Shown here one piece after another: positions 1 to 11,009 of a stretch of 64,000 bases of DNA. Numbering within the stretch: position 1 is the stretch's first letter; every line of letters begins with the position of its first letter. This stretch comes from Halichoerus grypus (lineage: Eukaryota; Chordata; Mammalia; Carnivora; Phocidae): the NCBI RefSeq assembly GCF_964656455.1, contig NC_135721.1, positions 88,578,754 to 88,642,753 on the forward strand, given 5' to 3'. Both the position numbers and the translations under genes were made by a program. The notes beneath the pieces were generated by a model. It was not told the origin of the DNA and searched no databases. It saw only the letters and a list, made by a program, of their open reading frames with translations.

Positions 1-529
1 CAGGTGCTGCAGCCGGTGAGGGAAGCCCAGTTCCTCACTTGGGTCCTTCCCACACCATTATCCCTCTGTCTCCATGTTTGCAGCTGACTGTGTTGGTTCT
101 ACAATTGTTGCTATGCATCACTTTGTCTCTCATTTTCACATAATTTTCCTGCCTATTTTTAACAACTGGCATTTTTCCTCCTCTTCTGTATAAAACAGTC
201 TGAGGAAGTATATTATAAAACAACTTTCTCAGTTCATTGGTTAGCTACTCTGTCCAGAATGAGATAATACATTTTGATGAATTTGAGAAGCTAAAGCTAT
301 TACTGATCCTCAGTCTTCGAAGACTTGTAGTTTGGACACAGAAGGATTTAAAATTAACCAGAGTGCACTTTTATTTAAATGACTCATCTTCTAGGTATTT
401 GCAAATTGAATTTATGGTCATTTTTCTGAAGAAGGGAAGGGAAATGAACATTTCTGGAGTATCTCTGTGAGATGCTTTCTCAAGTATGTCTTCTATATAA
501 TCATTCCAAAACCTGTGTGAGTTAGGGAG
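1..529. other. Single-copy sequence, nothing recognised
   Basis: There is no repeat signature, RNA gene or believable exon. The only open frames are about 60-77 codons, which is expected by chance at this AT content. Confidence 0.5.
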
Positions 530-662
530 TATTGTCTCCATTTTTTACAGTGGAAGAAAGAAGTCTAAAGCCATTAGATACTCCATCAAGAGTCAGACAG
601 CTGCTAAGAGGCACAGGTGGCCTTGAATGTCTGTCCCTGCTTCCCTATCCCAAATCACACAG
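530..662 (-). repeat. MIR SINE fragment, reverse orientation
   Basis: The stretch reads as a decayed reverse MIR: a CCATTTTTTACAG block (consensus CCATTTTACAGATGAGG), then a purine-rich arm, then a GTCAGACAGCTGCTAAGAGGC segment matching the reverse-complement core (GTCACACAGCTAGTAAGTGGC). The order of blocks is right but divergence is high. Confidence 0.55.
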
Positions 663-735
663 CCTGTCGCTCTCCCTCTGTGCCTCCTTCCCCCTCTCTA
701 AAATAAATAAATAAATAAATCTTAAAAAAAAAAAC
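663..735 (+). repeat. Truncated CAN-type SINE tail
   Basis: A CTCTCCCTCTGTGCCTCC pyrimidine tract is followed by AAATAAATAAATAAATAAAT, CTT and an A-run. This is the usual 3' end of carnivoran tRNA-Lys SINEs. The tRNA-like head is missing, so this is a 5'-truncated copy lying against the MIR remnant. Confidence 0.6.
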
Positions 736-1942
736 CACAAAGAAAATCAAGTCATTGTAATATGACAGTATTTACAAAGGAACCGACCATTTGTAACATG
801 AGTTTCTACTCCTCTTTCCTAACCTTGTATCTGTCTATTTGTTTCTCCTAAGAATTTGTTGTAAACATCTGACAATAAGTTGCAAATACAATGCAATTTG
901 GAACTGTGGTGTCCATGTCTTATCAAAATATGGGATTTCAATGATGTCAATCAAATTGATGTTGGAGAACTGGTCAGATCATAGGCAGAACCATTAGCAA
1001 ATGAGCATTTGGCAGAGTTAGACAAGTTAATAATTAAAGAGAAAATCAACCAGGATGATGGCATGGATGGTAGGGTTGTGTTTTTGTTTTTGTTTTGTTT
1101 TTTAAGAGAAATCCTGGTAAGAATTACAGACTGGATTATTTTTTTGCAAAAAAAAAAAAAAAATCAGGTTCAGAGTTTGAAATAGTTAAACCTAGTTTTT
1201 AAATCTTTTTTGTAAAATAAAACGAGTTCATGGATATGACAGTTCATTGAACACGCACCAAAAAAACTCACTAAATTTTTATTTGGCCATAATATTTTCA
1301 TTATTAGTAGTAATAATGAATTGCTGTGATCATTCATTCAAAGGACAAACATTGAATTGTCTCCCATGACCCAGGCACTGGGGTACAGAATGCAGTGACT
1401 TTATATCTCTTTTTACCAAACAGAATATTTAAAATTCAGCAAATATTTCCATTCTTCCTCTCCTGGAATCTGTCACATATTCACCCACACACCGGCTCTT
1501 CTTAACTTGTTTCCCCCCTTATTTTTTTTGACAGGTTAAAAAACAAAACAAAACCGTAGAAAGCAAACCACAAATGCAGAAATACTTGGCTGAGGGAGTA
1601 TAGAGATAATCCATTTAATCTTACTGTTATGTTACATTTAATGTTACTGCACGATTAATCATGTAATTATTTGTCCAAACTGAATTGACGCAGCTGCACA
1701 TGTAATTAAGGTTTAGCTATAAAATCACTCTGTTAGTAATGCTTTCTCATCTGTCTCTTATAAATCAAATTGCTAGTAGAGATTTGATTTTTAAAATTTC
1801 TTTGTAATGGCTAGGAAGAGTATAAGAAATAAAGTGTTTTTTTTAGTACTTGGGAAGAGTGGGGGACTCTCCCCCAAATGAAAAATATCATTTCATGGTT
1901 ATTGTGTGAAAAGACATTTCATTGCATTCCATGTTTTGATAT
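736..1942. other. Single-copy AT-rich DNA with candidate conserved element
   Basis: No gene or clear transposon is visible. It holds an A-run near 1148-1163 and a compact AT-rich stretch at about 1590-1800 with several homeodomain-type TAAT motifs and an E-box (CAGCTG) beside TAATTA. Conservation cannot be measured here, so a regulatory role is only a guess. Confidence 0.3.
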
Positions 1943-2274
1943 TTGAAACATTATTTCAGTAGCTGTAGAAGATGCATATGGATGCCTGTGGGTGTTTTAG
2001 AACATTCATACACCAGATCCAACAGTCCCATATATTACCCAGTGCTCATCGAGACAAGTGCACTCTTAATCCCATCCCCTATTTCCCCCATCCCCCACCC
2101 TCTCCCCTCTGGTAACCATCTGTTTGTTCGCTATAGTTAAGAGTTTTTCTGGTTTGTCTCTTTTCTTTCCCCTTGTTCGTTTGTTTTGTTTCTTAAATTC
2201 CACATGAGTGAAATCATACAACACGTACTCCGCTACTTACTTGTCTTTCTCTGACTGGCTTATTTCACTTAGCA
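1943..2274 (-). mobile_element. L1 retrotransposon 3' UTR fragment, reverse orientation
   Basis: It reads as the reverse complement of a carnivoran L1 3' end: a CCCAGTGCTCATC block, a C-rich tract with CCCATCCCCCACCCTCTCCCC (purine tract on the L1 sense strand), then GGTAACCATC, AGTTAAGAG, TTCCACATGAGTGAAATCAT and TGTCTTTCTCTGACTGGCTT. It stops abruptly at CTTAGCA (2274). Around 2219-2240 the expected short L1 sequence is replaced by 22 foreign bases, which also occur at 7793-7814. Confidence 0.8.
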
Positions 2275-2860
2275 GTTTTTATTTTCATTATTTGTTTATT
2301 TATTGACACAATGGTTTTAATTCTCAGATGTTTTCCCACATGGACTGAAGGTTTAGGATGAGGAGATGCTGTGCATGCTGCTAGCTCTGCCCTGGACTTT
2401 CTGGAGCTGTGTCTTTAGGACTCTGTTCTTTCTCAGAAAGAGGCAGGGAGGTCCATCTGGGGATAGCAGGAGAAGCTAATTTGGGGCAGGAGGGTGAAGG
2501 TGTCCTTTCAACAAGGCCCTTGCCATCCACTGTTCTCATTCATCATCCTTCTTCCTTTGAGTTTTTCGATTCCAAATGAAATACAATAGACTACAGCAGC
2601 AAAGAAAAATCCCTGCTGTCTGCACACAAAGCCAAGCAAGACCCTCAGAGTGTGCCGCAGAAGCTGAAAGGTGTCAAGGAGCAGGTGGATGGGATGGGGC
2701 AACATAGAGAGTTGTCTCCGGATTCACTTAGTGTAAGATTCTCCCACACCTGCAGTTCCATAACGGGGTGAGTTCTATAGGAACTGAGCACTGCAGGCAG
2801 AAGATGGCCAGGCCTTCCCCCCAGAACAAGGTGGGCCCAGGCAGCCATGGAGCTCTGAGT
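2275..2860 (-). pseudogene. Possible processed retrocopy of an unidentified transcript
   Basis: Read on the minus strand, this ends in overlapping AATAAA signals (about 2295-2304) and an A-rich run that stops exactly where the L1 fragment begins. That is the layout of an L1-mobilised cDNA. Minus-strand open frames (2508-2705 and 2645-2848) carry a hydrophobic segment and a basic tail (FAAVVYCISFGIEKLKGRR), but in different frames. I do not recognise the parent gene. It could also be ordinary DNA with a fortuitous A-rich end. Confidence 0.25.
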
Positions 2861-3404
2861 ACCCCCAGACTGGTCACCTGTACAGCAGAGTTTTATTAAC
2901 GCAGACTAGTGTTGGGGGGAGAAGTCAGTCAACCTGAATGAGAGTACCCCAAGGTAGAGGAGGACTAGAAAAATAATGTGGTCTTATTGCTCTTCTGTAC
3001 AACTATCACAACTTCCCTTGCTTAAAAGATTTTTGCCACTCACTTCTTATGGCCAAAATCTAGATGCCTGATCTTGGCTGCAGGATAATCCATGCTAAGA
3101 CCCCATTCTGTCTTCCCAGCTTTATCCCCCACCAGTCCCTTCATTTATTCTGTGCATTGAAAAAAACCCGAATGTCTTAGTATTCCCTGTGTACTCCCAC
3201 ACCACGCTCTCTACCTCCACTGAGCTGATTTCCAACCCTCCCATCTCCACGGGTGTACTTGTGTATGTCCCCCAAGCTGGTCCTAAAGGGCCTTCCTCTT
3301 ACTCTCATTGGTCAGATGCAACTCCCACTTCCTGTGACAGCTCTGTGCTGTCTGTCTACATATATCTGCCTTTTGACTTTATATCCATGCACTTGCTTAA
3401 ATGT
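2861..3404. other. Single-copy sequence, nothing recognised
   Basis: Mixed-composition DNA. Two overlapping plus-strand frames of 72-92 codons have no domain-like features and are probably chance. Confidence 0.4.
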
Positions 3405-3492
3405 GTTGTTTATATTTACATTCTGTTACAATACTTTATACAGGGCTTTGCACGTAATAGGTATTGAATAAATATTTATATAATGACTGACT
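3405..3492 (+). repeat. L2-type LINE tail
   Basis: The end GGGCTTTGCACGTAATAGG, then TATTGAATAAATATTTATATAATGACTG, matches the widespread L2/MIR 3' terminal motif (GCACATAGTAGGTGCTCAATAAATATTTGTTGAATGA). The upstream part is too decayed to place an edge. Confidence 0.45.
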
Positions 3493-5190
3493 AAAGCAAA
3501 TAATACATTTACTTGCATGAGGAGAACAAAATGTTGCCAAAGAGAAGCCCCTAAAGTGACATATTTTAATTAGGATCATTTTATCTAGGATGTAGTGAGT
3601 ACAAGGCTCTCAGTGATACACAAATGAAAAGACAAGTCACTACCTTGAGGATTTGAGATTAGTTTGTTAGTTATTTGTATGTAATTGGGGATTAAAGGTG
3701 GCTGAGGTACCATAGTCTCCTAAATAAGTTAGTTATGACCCACCCACACACCAACTTTTGGTATTGTTAGCTCTGTAAAGAAACCATTTTACACAAGTAT
3801 CAAACAGTGTGAACTTTAGCCTAATTCCTATTCATCTATTATTGGTTTCTAATTAGGGTGGCCCAAATGAATTTGCTTTCCTTTATTCTTGATGAGTGTC
3901 GGTCTGCAAGGGAAGTACCGTGTCTGAGCTTGGGGCATGTTATGGAGAAATTCAGAAGACAGTGGTGCACCCTGAAGCCCCAGGAGGATGTCCGTCAGAG
4001 CCTATCTCTGGACCACCCCCATGTCTTAGGGACCTTCGTTGCATATGGCATCTCCCAGAAGGGAAGCACGTGTTCGTGTTGGAGGCTGTGCCTGTTACAC
4101 TGAGCCTGGAGGAGGACTGAATGGGGGACCTGGTTCTTAAAGTTAATTTTCTATGAAACATTTAGAAAATCACTGAAATAGGTAATGAGGGAATTTTTGT
4201 TTGTCAAAACTTTGGTGAACTGGCTTTGTGCATGCATCGTCACTTGTACTACTTGTTCAACAAGTGTATTTTGAATGCCATCCAGGCTGTGCTGGGGTGT
4301 GGCAGACCCCCTGTCCCATGGCTCACAGTTTTCCCCAGTGGCCAGGAAGACTTTTGTTGACAGCCTCTGCTCTCTAGCCCCAAAGGCATCTTTCCCATGT
4401 GTGGCTTACTCTCAGTGGTTATATATCCCAGAGTGCAGAGCTGAGCCATCTCTAAAAATATCTGTGGACTAGATTTTGGAGTCAAAAGAAGCTGTTTGAA
4501 GGAATCATTGTTGCATAACCTAGACCCCACATACTTTCCCCAGTGAGGGTGAGATGGATAGTGAGTTTCTCATTTCTCCTGGCTAGACAGTGGGGGACAG
4601 AAATCGGACAAATGGAAAAGCAGAAACTCGCCATTCCCAGTTGCCTTCATGAAGAGGAGAAAGGGCCTGAACCGACCACACTGTGGTGGGGTCCACTGGG
4701 GTGTCTGGGTGGGCAGTGTGACTTCATAGGTGAGAAGGCTCAGTATGTTCGTCTATACCAGCTCTTCACCCCACCTGTGGAAAGGGAGAGGAGATCCTCT
4801 TTGCCATCAGTCTTCAAGGAAAGTGTTGCAGTTTACTTTAGAGTTCCATTAGGCTAGTGGTTTTACCTAGTCAAAGAACTGTTTCCTTGCTGTGTGTTTT
4901 GCTAATTAGACAGTGGAGACTTACCCATTTGTATCTTCTGCGTACATATATTCAAGTGATCCTGATAGTGTCTGAACAAAGGGAGAAGGAGACAGTGTTG
5001 TTATGGAAGAGTAGAAATTACAAAGTAATTTTGAATAAAAGTATACCAGGTCTTAGGAATCACATTTATCTTTTGAGAACCAACTAAAGACCATTCTTTA
5101 ACCTCTGGTTCCTTCATGCCTTGGTTCCTGTCTTTGCATCAACCTGCAGACAGTGTCTTGTGTTCTGAGCTATCTCGATATATTCACTTA
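3493..5190. other. Single-copy sequence, nothing recognised
   Basis: No repeat or RNA gene is visible. Overlapping plus frames at 3858-4120 and 4543-4857 reach 104 codons, but have no recognisable domain and no convincing splice context. I treat them as chance. Confidence 0.4.
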
Positions 5191-5305
5191 TCTCTGAGGA
5201 CAAGGCATCTCAAGAGCAGGGATCATGTTTTGCCTCTGTAATGCCAGCCCGTACATATAGTGGGTGTCCATTAACTGTGGAATACTTAAATGGGTGAATC
5301 GCATT
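5191..5305 (+). repeat. L2-type LINE tail
   Basis: AAGAGCAGGGATCATGTTTTG, followed by a CTCTGTAATGCCAGC-like stretch, an ATATAGTGGGTGTCCATTAA stretch and AATGGGTGAATC, follows the L2 3' consensus in order (GAGGGCAGGGA, TGTATCCCCAGC, ACATAGTAGGTGCTCAATAA, GAATGAATG). Confidence 0.5.
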
Positions 5306-7534
5306 ACTGACTATGTCAGAGAGTCACACAAACTTCCTGTTGACTCTATTTTCTCTAAGTCTGTTTACAAAACCTCAACAGATAACCTCTTAAGGTCCAC
5401 TTCCTTTCTTAATTAAATGTAAGTGTTTATTTTAGGTTCTGATGATTACATTTTAGAGGAAGGTCTTTCTGGACTTGGGTCTTGTGGGCCACTGACTGGT
5501 TGTCACCCTGGCTACAGGGGAGCTCTTTGGCAGCTGCGTCACTCACTGCCTTGCCTTTTCCTTCTTTGTACCTCTAGGGTCAAGCATGGTTTGTAGCATG
5601 TAAGTGCTGAAAAATGTAAAAAGCAAAGAGTTTGTAGAGCCCATTGACTCACCCTGAGAGTGTAAACTCCTAGACCGTCAATGAAAGAAGGGCTGGCTCC
5701 CTCCATGTTTCCTTCCATGCCTGAACTCCTGGCAGGTGGTGTAATTTGATGACGACGGGAAGCTTTGACCAACTACTGCGCTTTGAAGAAGTGGGAGTTC
5801 AGGTTCCCCACCACCAGCCTTTCACAGTCTGCTTTGCCTTAAGTTGTTCTTTTTTTTGTTTTGTCTAATTAATCCTACTTGACTTACTAGGATATTCCTA
5901 CATATGGATGTTATTACAGATAGGGGAACAGGTAATACATTTAAACAGCTTTAATTTTATAGTGAGAAATATCCACACTGGGACAATATGCAATGAATAT
6001 AATCAACTCCAACCCAAGATCATCAACTCCAATCTCAATTTGGGCCAGTAGAACCAAAAGTCAATATAAGTAGGCTTATTTTAAACACAGAGAACTCATA
6101 GAAGACAGCGTGGGTTAGGTTGAGAGCCAACATTCAATCTAATCTAGATGATCAGACGAAAATTGCAAATAGAGGCGTCAGTGGGAAAAATGATCTCCTA
6201 GTCCCAGTTTTACAATAAAGTACTAATCTGAGAAAACATATACGAGGGAAGTCACCAGAAGACTCCACAAAACTGTCATCAGCCCCACTTTTAGATGGGA
6301 GACTGAACAGTCAGCAGAAAGGTAATAGGAAACCAGTGAGAAATTATTCTTCCAAGTTCAGCTTCTTTTTTTTTTTTTTTTTCCATTCAGCTTCTTTTTT
6401 AACCAAGTAGAGTTCATTAGAAATAGATCACCAGGTAATAACTTGACAATTATTGAGTGCAGTAAATCTATGAAAAGAGAGAAAGGATCTTCATTAAAAT
6501 GAAGAAAAACGTTTTCACTTGATAAACCCTCATTTTTTTTTTTTTTCCAAAGGAAAAGAGCTCGTTTTGGTTTGAGAAGAGGACAGTGTCACATTTTCTT
6601 TTAATGATCAAAGAATCATTGTCCAGGTGATAACATCATCATTTATTGAAAATTGGATACATCACCTCAGAATCTGCTAAAGTCATTGGACTGGTGTGTT
6701 TCAATATTTCCCACTGTTTTAATAATGCTGACTAAACCAAAAGATTAGGGATGTCCTCATCTGCTTGGTAATGTCATGAAGCCGTTGGAGGGTACTCAGG
6801 ACACAGGCGCCGTCCGGCAGGCTCACGTGTGTTCATGGGGCCTCATACAGAACTGGGTTGGGGTTTTGGAGTAAGGGGCATGAGTTTGCATCAGTTTCTC
6901 TTGTGGTTTTGAGGGCCTGGGCTGCTTCTGTTCCACGCTGGCTTGGCATATGGCCAGTGAAGATGCAGTTGACTCTTCTGAACTGAGGTACCTGGTGAAC
7001 TTTGAACAGGAATGGTGTGTTAGTGAGCTTTTACGTGGCCATTGATCTTGGTACAGGCTGGGCGTTCATCGTGACAACTGGTTCCGAAGTGGCAGTGCGG
7101 CCAAAAATTATTTTCCTCTGATACAGAAGAAGGATGGGTCTCTTCGGTTTGTTTTTTTTTCCCTCCGAGTCTCCTGTGATGATTTCTCAGGGAAGGAAAA
7201 TATGTTGGGAGTGAGGCACAGATGTGGTGTCACTGAGTAGGGCCTGAGGGAGGGTGGGGGGAGGGGATTCGGTCACTGTGCTTTCTCTGCTTGGAATTCT
7301 GTGCTCTAGAGGGAAGGACTTGGCTGCAGCCAGGCCAACTTGGCAACTTGGGAAACTTCCTTAACGCCCCTCCCCCGCCCCCCCCCCCCCCCCCCCGTCT
7401 GTCAGGGCTAAGTGCTTCTCTCTAGGAGTGATTAGCATCATCCTCCAACAGCTTATACCTGCCTGAGACTTTTGCATGAGCTCCTCCCTCAGCTCTCCAC
7501 AGGGCAGTTTTGCTCTTTTTTTCTCTTTGTTCAG
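5306..7534. other. Single-copy sequence with homopolymer tracts
   Basis: No gene is seen. It has T-runs at about 6367-6382 and 6533-6546, an imperfect direct repeat ATCAACTCCAA at 6002 and 6022, and a 19-base C-run at 7378-7396 after a C-rich lead-in. From 6780 to 7470 it is more GC-rich than the neighbourhood but is not a CpG island. Confidence 0.4.
7378..7396. repeat. Poly-C tract, 19 bp
   Basis: An uninterrupted run of 19 cytosines follows CCCCTCCCCCG. The minus strand is G19, long enough for G-quadruplex folding in principle. Such runs are often length-variable and prone to sequencing error. Confidence 0.85.
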
Positions 7535-7768
7535 GATCTCAGTTTAAATATTACCTTTACAAAGAAGCCTTTGCTGGCTACCAGCAGTCACTCACTGTCA
7601 CAGCACCCCTATTTTCTGACCTTGTCTTGTTCATTAATCTTATTATTTTTGTTTTTGATTCCCCAACTTGCTCTTCTCCACACCATTTAGAATATAAACT
7701 CCTTATTGTATCCCTGGGAGAGTGTCTAGAACTTAGTAGGGACTTAATAGACCTCTTTTGAATGGGTT
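7535..7768 (+). repeat. L2 LINE 3' segment
   Basis: It follows the L2 3' UTR in order: GATCTCAGTTTAAATATTACC, AAGAAGCCTTTGCTGGCTACC, CACAGCACCCCTATTTTCTG, a TTTATTATTTT-like stretch, AGAATATAAACTCC, GTATCCCTGGGAGAGTGTCT, then ACTTAGTAGGGACTTAATAG. Each block matches the consensus for the segment from 'TCAAATGTCACC' to the 'GCTCAATAA' tail with ordinary decay. Confidence 0.75.
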
Positions 7769-7786
7769 AATAACGCACATCTTACT

Positions 7787-7926
7787 ATCATACAACACGT
7801 ACTCCGCTACTTACCTGTTTCCCCGCAGTAGACTGTTAGCTCCTTGAGGGCATGATGTGTGTCTCACCCTTCTTTGTACCTTCGGCACTTGGCTCACATT
7901 AGGCATTAAGTAGATGCTGAATAATT
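7787..7926 (+). repeat. Second L2 LINE tail
   Basis: ACCTGTTTCCCCGCAGTAGA, CTGTTAGCTCCTTGAGGGCA and GATGCTGAATAATTGACT give a second L2 3' end directly after the first, in the same direction. Its first 28 bases (7787-7814) are identical to 2213-2240 inside an L1 fragment. Confidence 0.65.
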
Positions 7927-8061
7927 GACTAGAAAAAAGGGTGACTACAGCTACTTGGGAGATAAACTGTAGGGATCTTTAAATGATTGCTTGATTGATC
8001 TCAACAGGCTGCCTAACCATAATATTATCAATGCCTCAGGCTCATTTTTTTAAATTACCAT

Positions 8062-8296
8062 CCTTAGTAGCTTTTATTTTTATTTATTTTTATTTTTTTA
8101 AAGATTTTATTTATTTATTTGAGAGAGAGAGAGAAACAGCATGAGAGGGGAGAGGGTCAGAGGGAGAAGCAGGCTCCCCGCCGAGGAGGGAGCCTGATGC
8201 GGGGACTCGATCCCAGGACCCTGGGATCATGACCTGAGCTGAAGGCAGTCACTTAACCAACTGAGCCACCCAGGCGCACCCCTTAGTAGCTTTTAT
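8062..8296 (-). mobile_element. CAN-type tRNA-Lys SINE, reverse, with 16-bp TSD
   Basis: The element spans about 8078-8280, flanked by perfect duplications CCTTAGTAGCTTTTAT at 8062-8077 and 8281-8296. In reverse it shows the T-rich/TTTAAAGATTTTATTTATTT tail, a GA tract, GTCAGAGGGAGAAGCAGGC, then CGATCCCAGGACCCTGGGAT (B-box region) and GAGCCACCCAGGCGCAC (head). Its body is the GCATGAGAGGGGAGAGGGTC variant shared with the copies at 13.2 and 46.7 kb. Confidence 0.95.
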
Positions 8297-10377
8297 CCTC
8301 AATGCTGCTTCATTGTCAGAAGGTAGTGACTGCAGCTCCAGCCTTCATCATCTCTATTCCTGATAGGAAGGAGGAGGAAGGGGGATGGGCAGAATGGTGG
8401 CTGCTAGCTGAGTAAGTTCCCTCTTAAGGAAGTTTCTCAGAAGCCCCAACAGTTAACTTCTTACATCCCACTCAGTAGGATTTAGTCACATGAGTGGTCA
8501 CAGCAGAAACTGGGAAATGTGGCTTGTAAAGTGGATACATTGCCTTGTCCAACAGAATTCAGGTACTATTAGTAAAGGAGGAAGGGAAGAATGGACTGTG
8601 ATCAGCAGCTAGCAGTCTCTGCTACCATATATAATTGAGATCATGTAAAACTGCTAGGCTTCCTGGGCATAGTGTGCTAGGCTGCTCTCATAAGCCTAAC
8701 ACATAACAATAGCATGGTAACTTGTTAGACTGCCCCTAAGACAAAAGTCCAAGAACATCTTTCAAGCAAGGCCTCTCATAGCAGGAATGGCTGCTGAATC
8801 GTCTAAGGAATTCCTCATAGTCCCTGTCAATTTAGAGCAGTGCTAGGCCAGTTTCTTTTTCTCTGACTGCCAAAGAAATTCCCCTTCCAGTCCCCATCCG
8901 TCCATACCTTGATGACAGACACTCAGCAGAACCCTCCTTGGCAGGGCTCACTCAGTCCTGGTTTGTTCTCAGTAGCAGCAGAAGCTCATTTACCTGTTCA
9001 AGGCTTCAGAAGCACATCCTGGGAATGCTTGTAGTCTTTGTTGATTCCCTTTACGATGAACCTAGAAATCTGGAGCTTGAAGAAAAGGAGTGAGGGGAGG
9101 GTGGTCATGAAACAGATAGGTGAGAACACAAGGGACAGACAGAAAACGTGACAATTTAGAATTGCCTCCTCATTCTAGTTCTAGTTTTGAAAGCAAATTA
9201 TCTGGGAAGATAATTTAGAAAACTGGAAAATTCTATCCACTTCAGGGGGATATTTCTAATTAATATGTGTAAAATATTTTGTAATCATAGAGGAAAGCCC
9301 GTATAGCAGATGAAATGTAACAACACACACAAACCCCGTGCACACTCACATGCAAACACACACACAAACTCTGGGACATCAGGGTCTCCTGATTAAAGAG
9401 CACGAGTTTCCTGCCACATCAGACATTTAAATTAGGGAGTAAACTTTAGTGAAAACTGTAAGATCTCAGTGGTTGTGGAGGGCTATTTTCAGCCTAAGTT
9501 AGCTTTTAGCTCAGTACAGTATAATGCATCTAACTATAACCTCAATGCTGTGGGCCCCATCGGAACAATATAGTCATCATTTGGAACAAGATTTAAATAT
9601 AAAGCTCTTATGTATTCTTAATACCTTAGATTTATCCCAATAGAAAACTGACAATAGAGTATTTAGCAAAGCAGTTCTTACTAATGCCATAAACAGATAA
9701 TGAAAGAAATACAGATTTCACTTTTTATATTTCAAGTGTTTCATTAATCTGGCAGAAGTAATCAGAATATCAGATGTTTCAGTAAGCTTTGTTTTAACAA
9801 ATAGCTTTATTTGTGCCTGTCTGGAGTTAAGAGATATTAAAGAAAATGGTTAGTTTCTTAATATATCATAGCCTTTCTAAAGCGGCATGGAGTTGGATTT
9901 TTCTTCTTGGGCAATTCATTTGCATTTGTTGCAAATATTTAAATGTTCCTTAGATACAGTGTCAGTCTAAACTCATAGGAACTATTCCGTAGGGAAGGCC
10001 TAAGGTGTTCTTCAACAAAGTGAAGAGGGGAACTGAGGGAGGCTTTTTTCCCTTCTAAATCCAAGAACTGAGTCATTGTGTTTATATGATTAAGTGAGTT
10101 GAGTGTGAAGACCTTTGCCCCTGGTATGATCAGGATGTTACTTGTTTATTTTAATTAAACATTTGTATTTATTTTCTAATAGAAAGGAAACAACTAGGTA
10201 TGCATTAAGTAAATTGTCCTCTTGACACTCTGCCAGTGTTCTCAGGGAAACAAGATCAAACAGGATGGCCCTTACAGAAAAAGTTAATCAAGTTGAAATC
10301 TTGTTTGTGATATTGATCCCTGGCATTTCTCTCATCTTTTTTGGCCATAAAATAATAATTTAAAAAATATCATTTGT
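8297..10377. other. Single-copy sequence with a CA-rich tract
   Basis: No gene is recognised. It includes an interrupted (AC)n tract at about 9321-9367. The stretch around 9690-9990 is AT-rich, repeat-free and carries an octamer-like ATTTGCAT with TGCAAATATTTAAA close by, so it may be a non-coding regulatory element, but this is unproven. Confidence 0.35.
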
Positions 10378-10410
10378 GTTAGGGCCCTCCAGAGAAATAG
10401 AGCCAATAGA

Positions 10411-10627
10411 GTGTGTATGTGTGTGTGTGTGTGTGTATACATACACTTACCTATGTATATACACATACATATAGTAAGTATAGTATATAGTAAGAATATA
10501 CACACACTGTGCAAAAGTATACACAGTATGTATGTATGTATATGAAGATATATATGTATATATACCTATATATATATGAAGATATATGTATATAAGTATG
10601 AAGATATATATATGGAGAGAGAGAGAT
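10411..10627. repeat. Compound microsatellite (TG)n (TA)n (GA)n
   Basis: An uninterrupted TG run at about 10417-10437 passes into TATATG/TACATA-type repeats and ends in a short GA run at about 10615-10625. It sits at the usual microsatellite position of the surrounding repeat and generates several spurious Tyr/Ile/His-rich open frames. Confidence 0.85.
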
Positions 10628-10734
10628 TGAGATTGAAATTGAGAAATTGGATCCATGATTATGAGAGCTGACAAGTCTAAAATCTGTAGGGTAGGCCAGC
10701 AGGCTGGAGACCCAGAGTAGACTTAATGTTGCAA

Positions 10735-10776
10735 TCTGCCCGACTTTGAAGGCAGTCTGCCCGACTTTGAAGGCAG
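10735..10776. repeat. Perfect 21-bp tandem duplication
   Basis: Two adjacent identical 21-bp units (10735-10755 and 10756-10776) start with TCTGCCCGACTTTGAAGGCA and end in G. They lie inside the old repeat. The absence of any mismatch suggests a duplication much younger than the host repeat. Confidence 0.95.
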
Positions 10777-11009
10777 TCAGGAGGCAGAATTCCCTCTTCC
10801 TCAGGGACCTCAGTTGTTTTCTCTTAAAGCCTTCAACTGATTAGATGAGGCCCACCCACATTATGGAGGGTAATCTGTTTTACTCGGAATCTCTTGACCT
10901 AAGTGTTAATCTCTTCTAAAAATATCTAAAATACCTAAAAATAGCAACATCTAGAGTGGTGTTTCACCAAATATCTGGGTATTGTCGTCTAGTCAAATTG
11001 ACACATATG

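Noticed and set aside
10332..10674. Minus-strand frames of 60-75 codons rich in Tyr, Ile and His
   Set aside because: They are translations of the TG/TA microsatellite.
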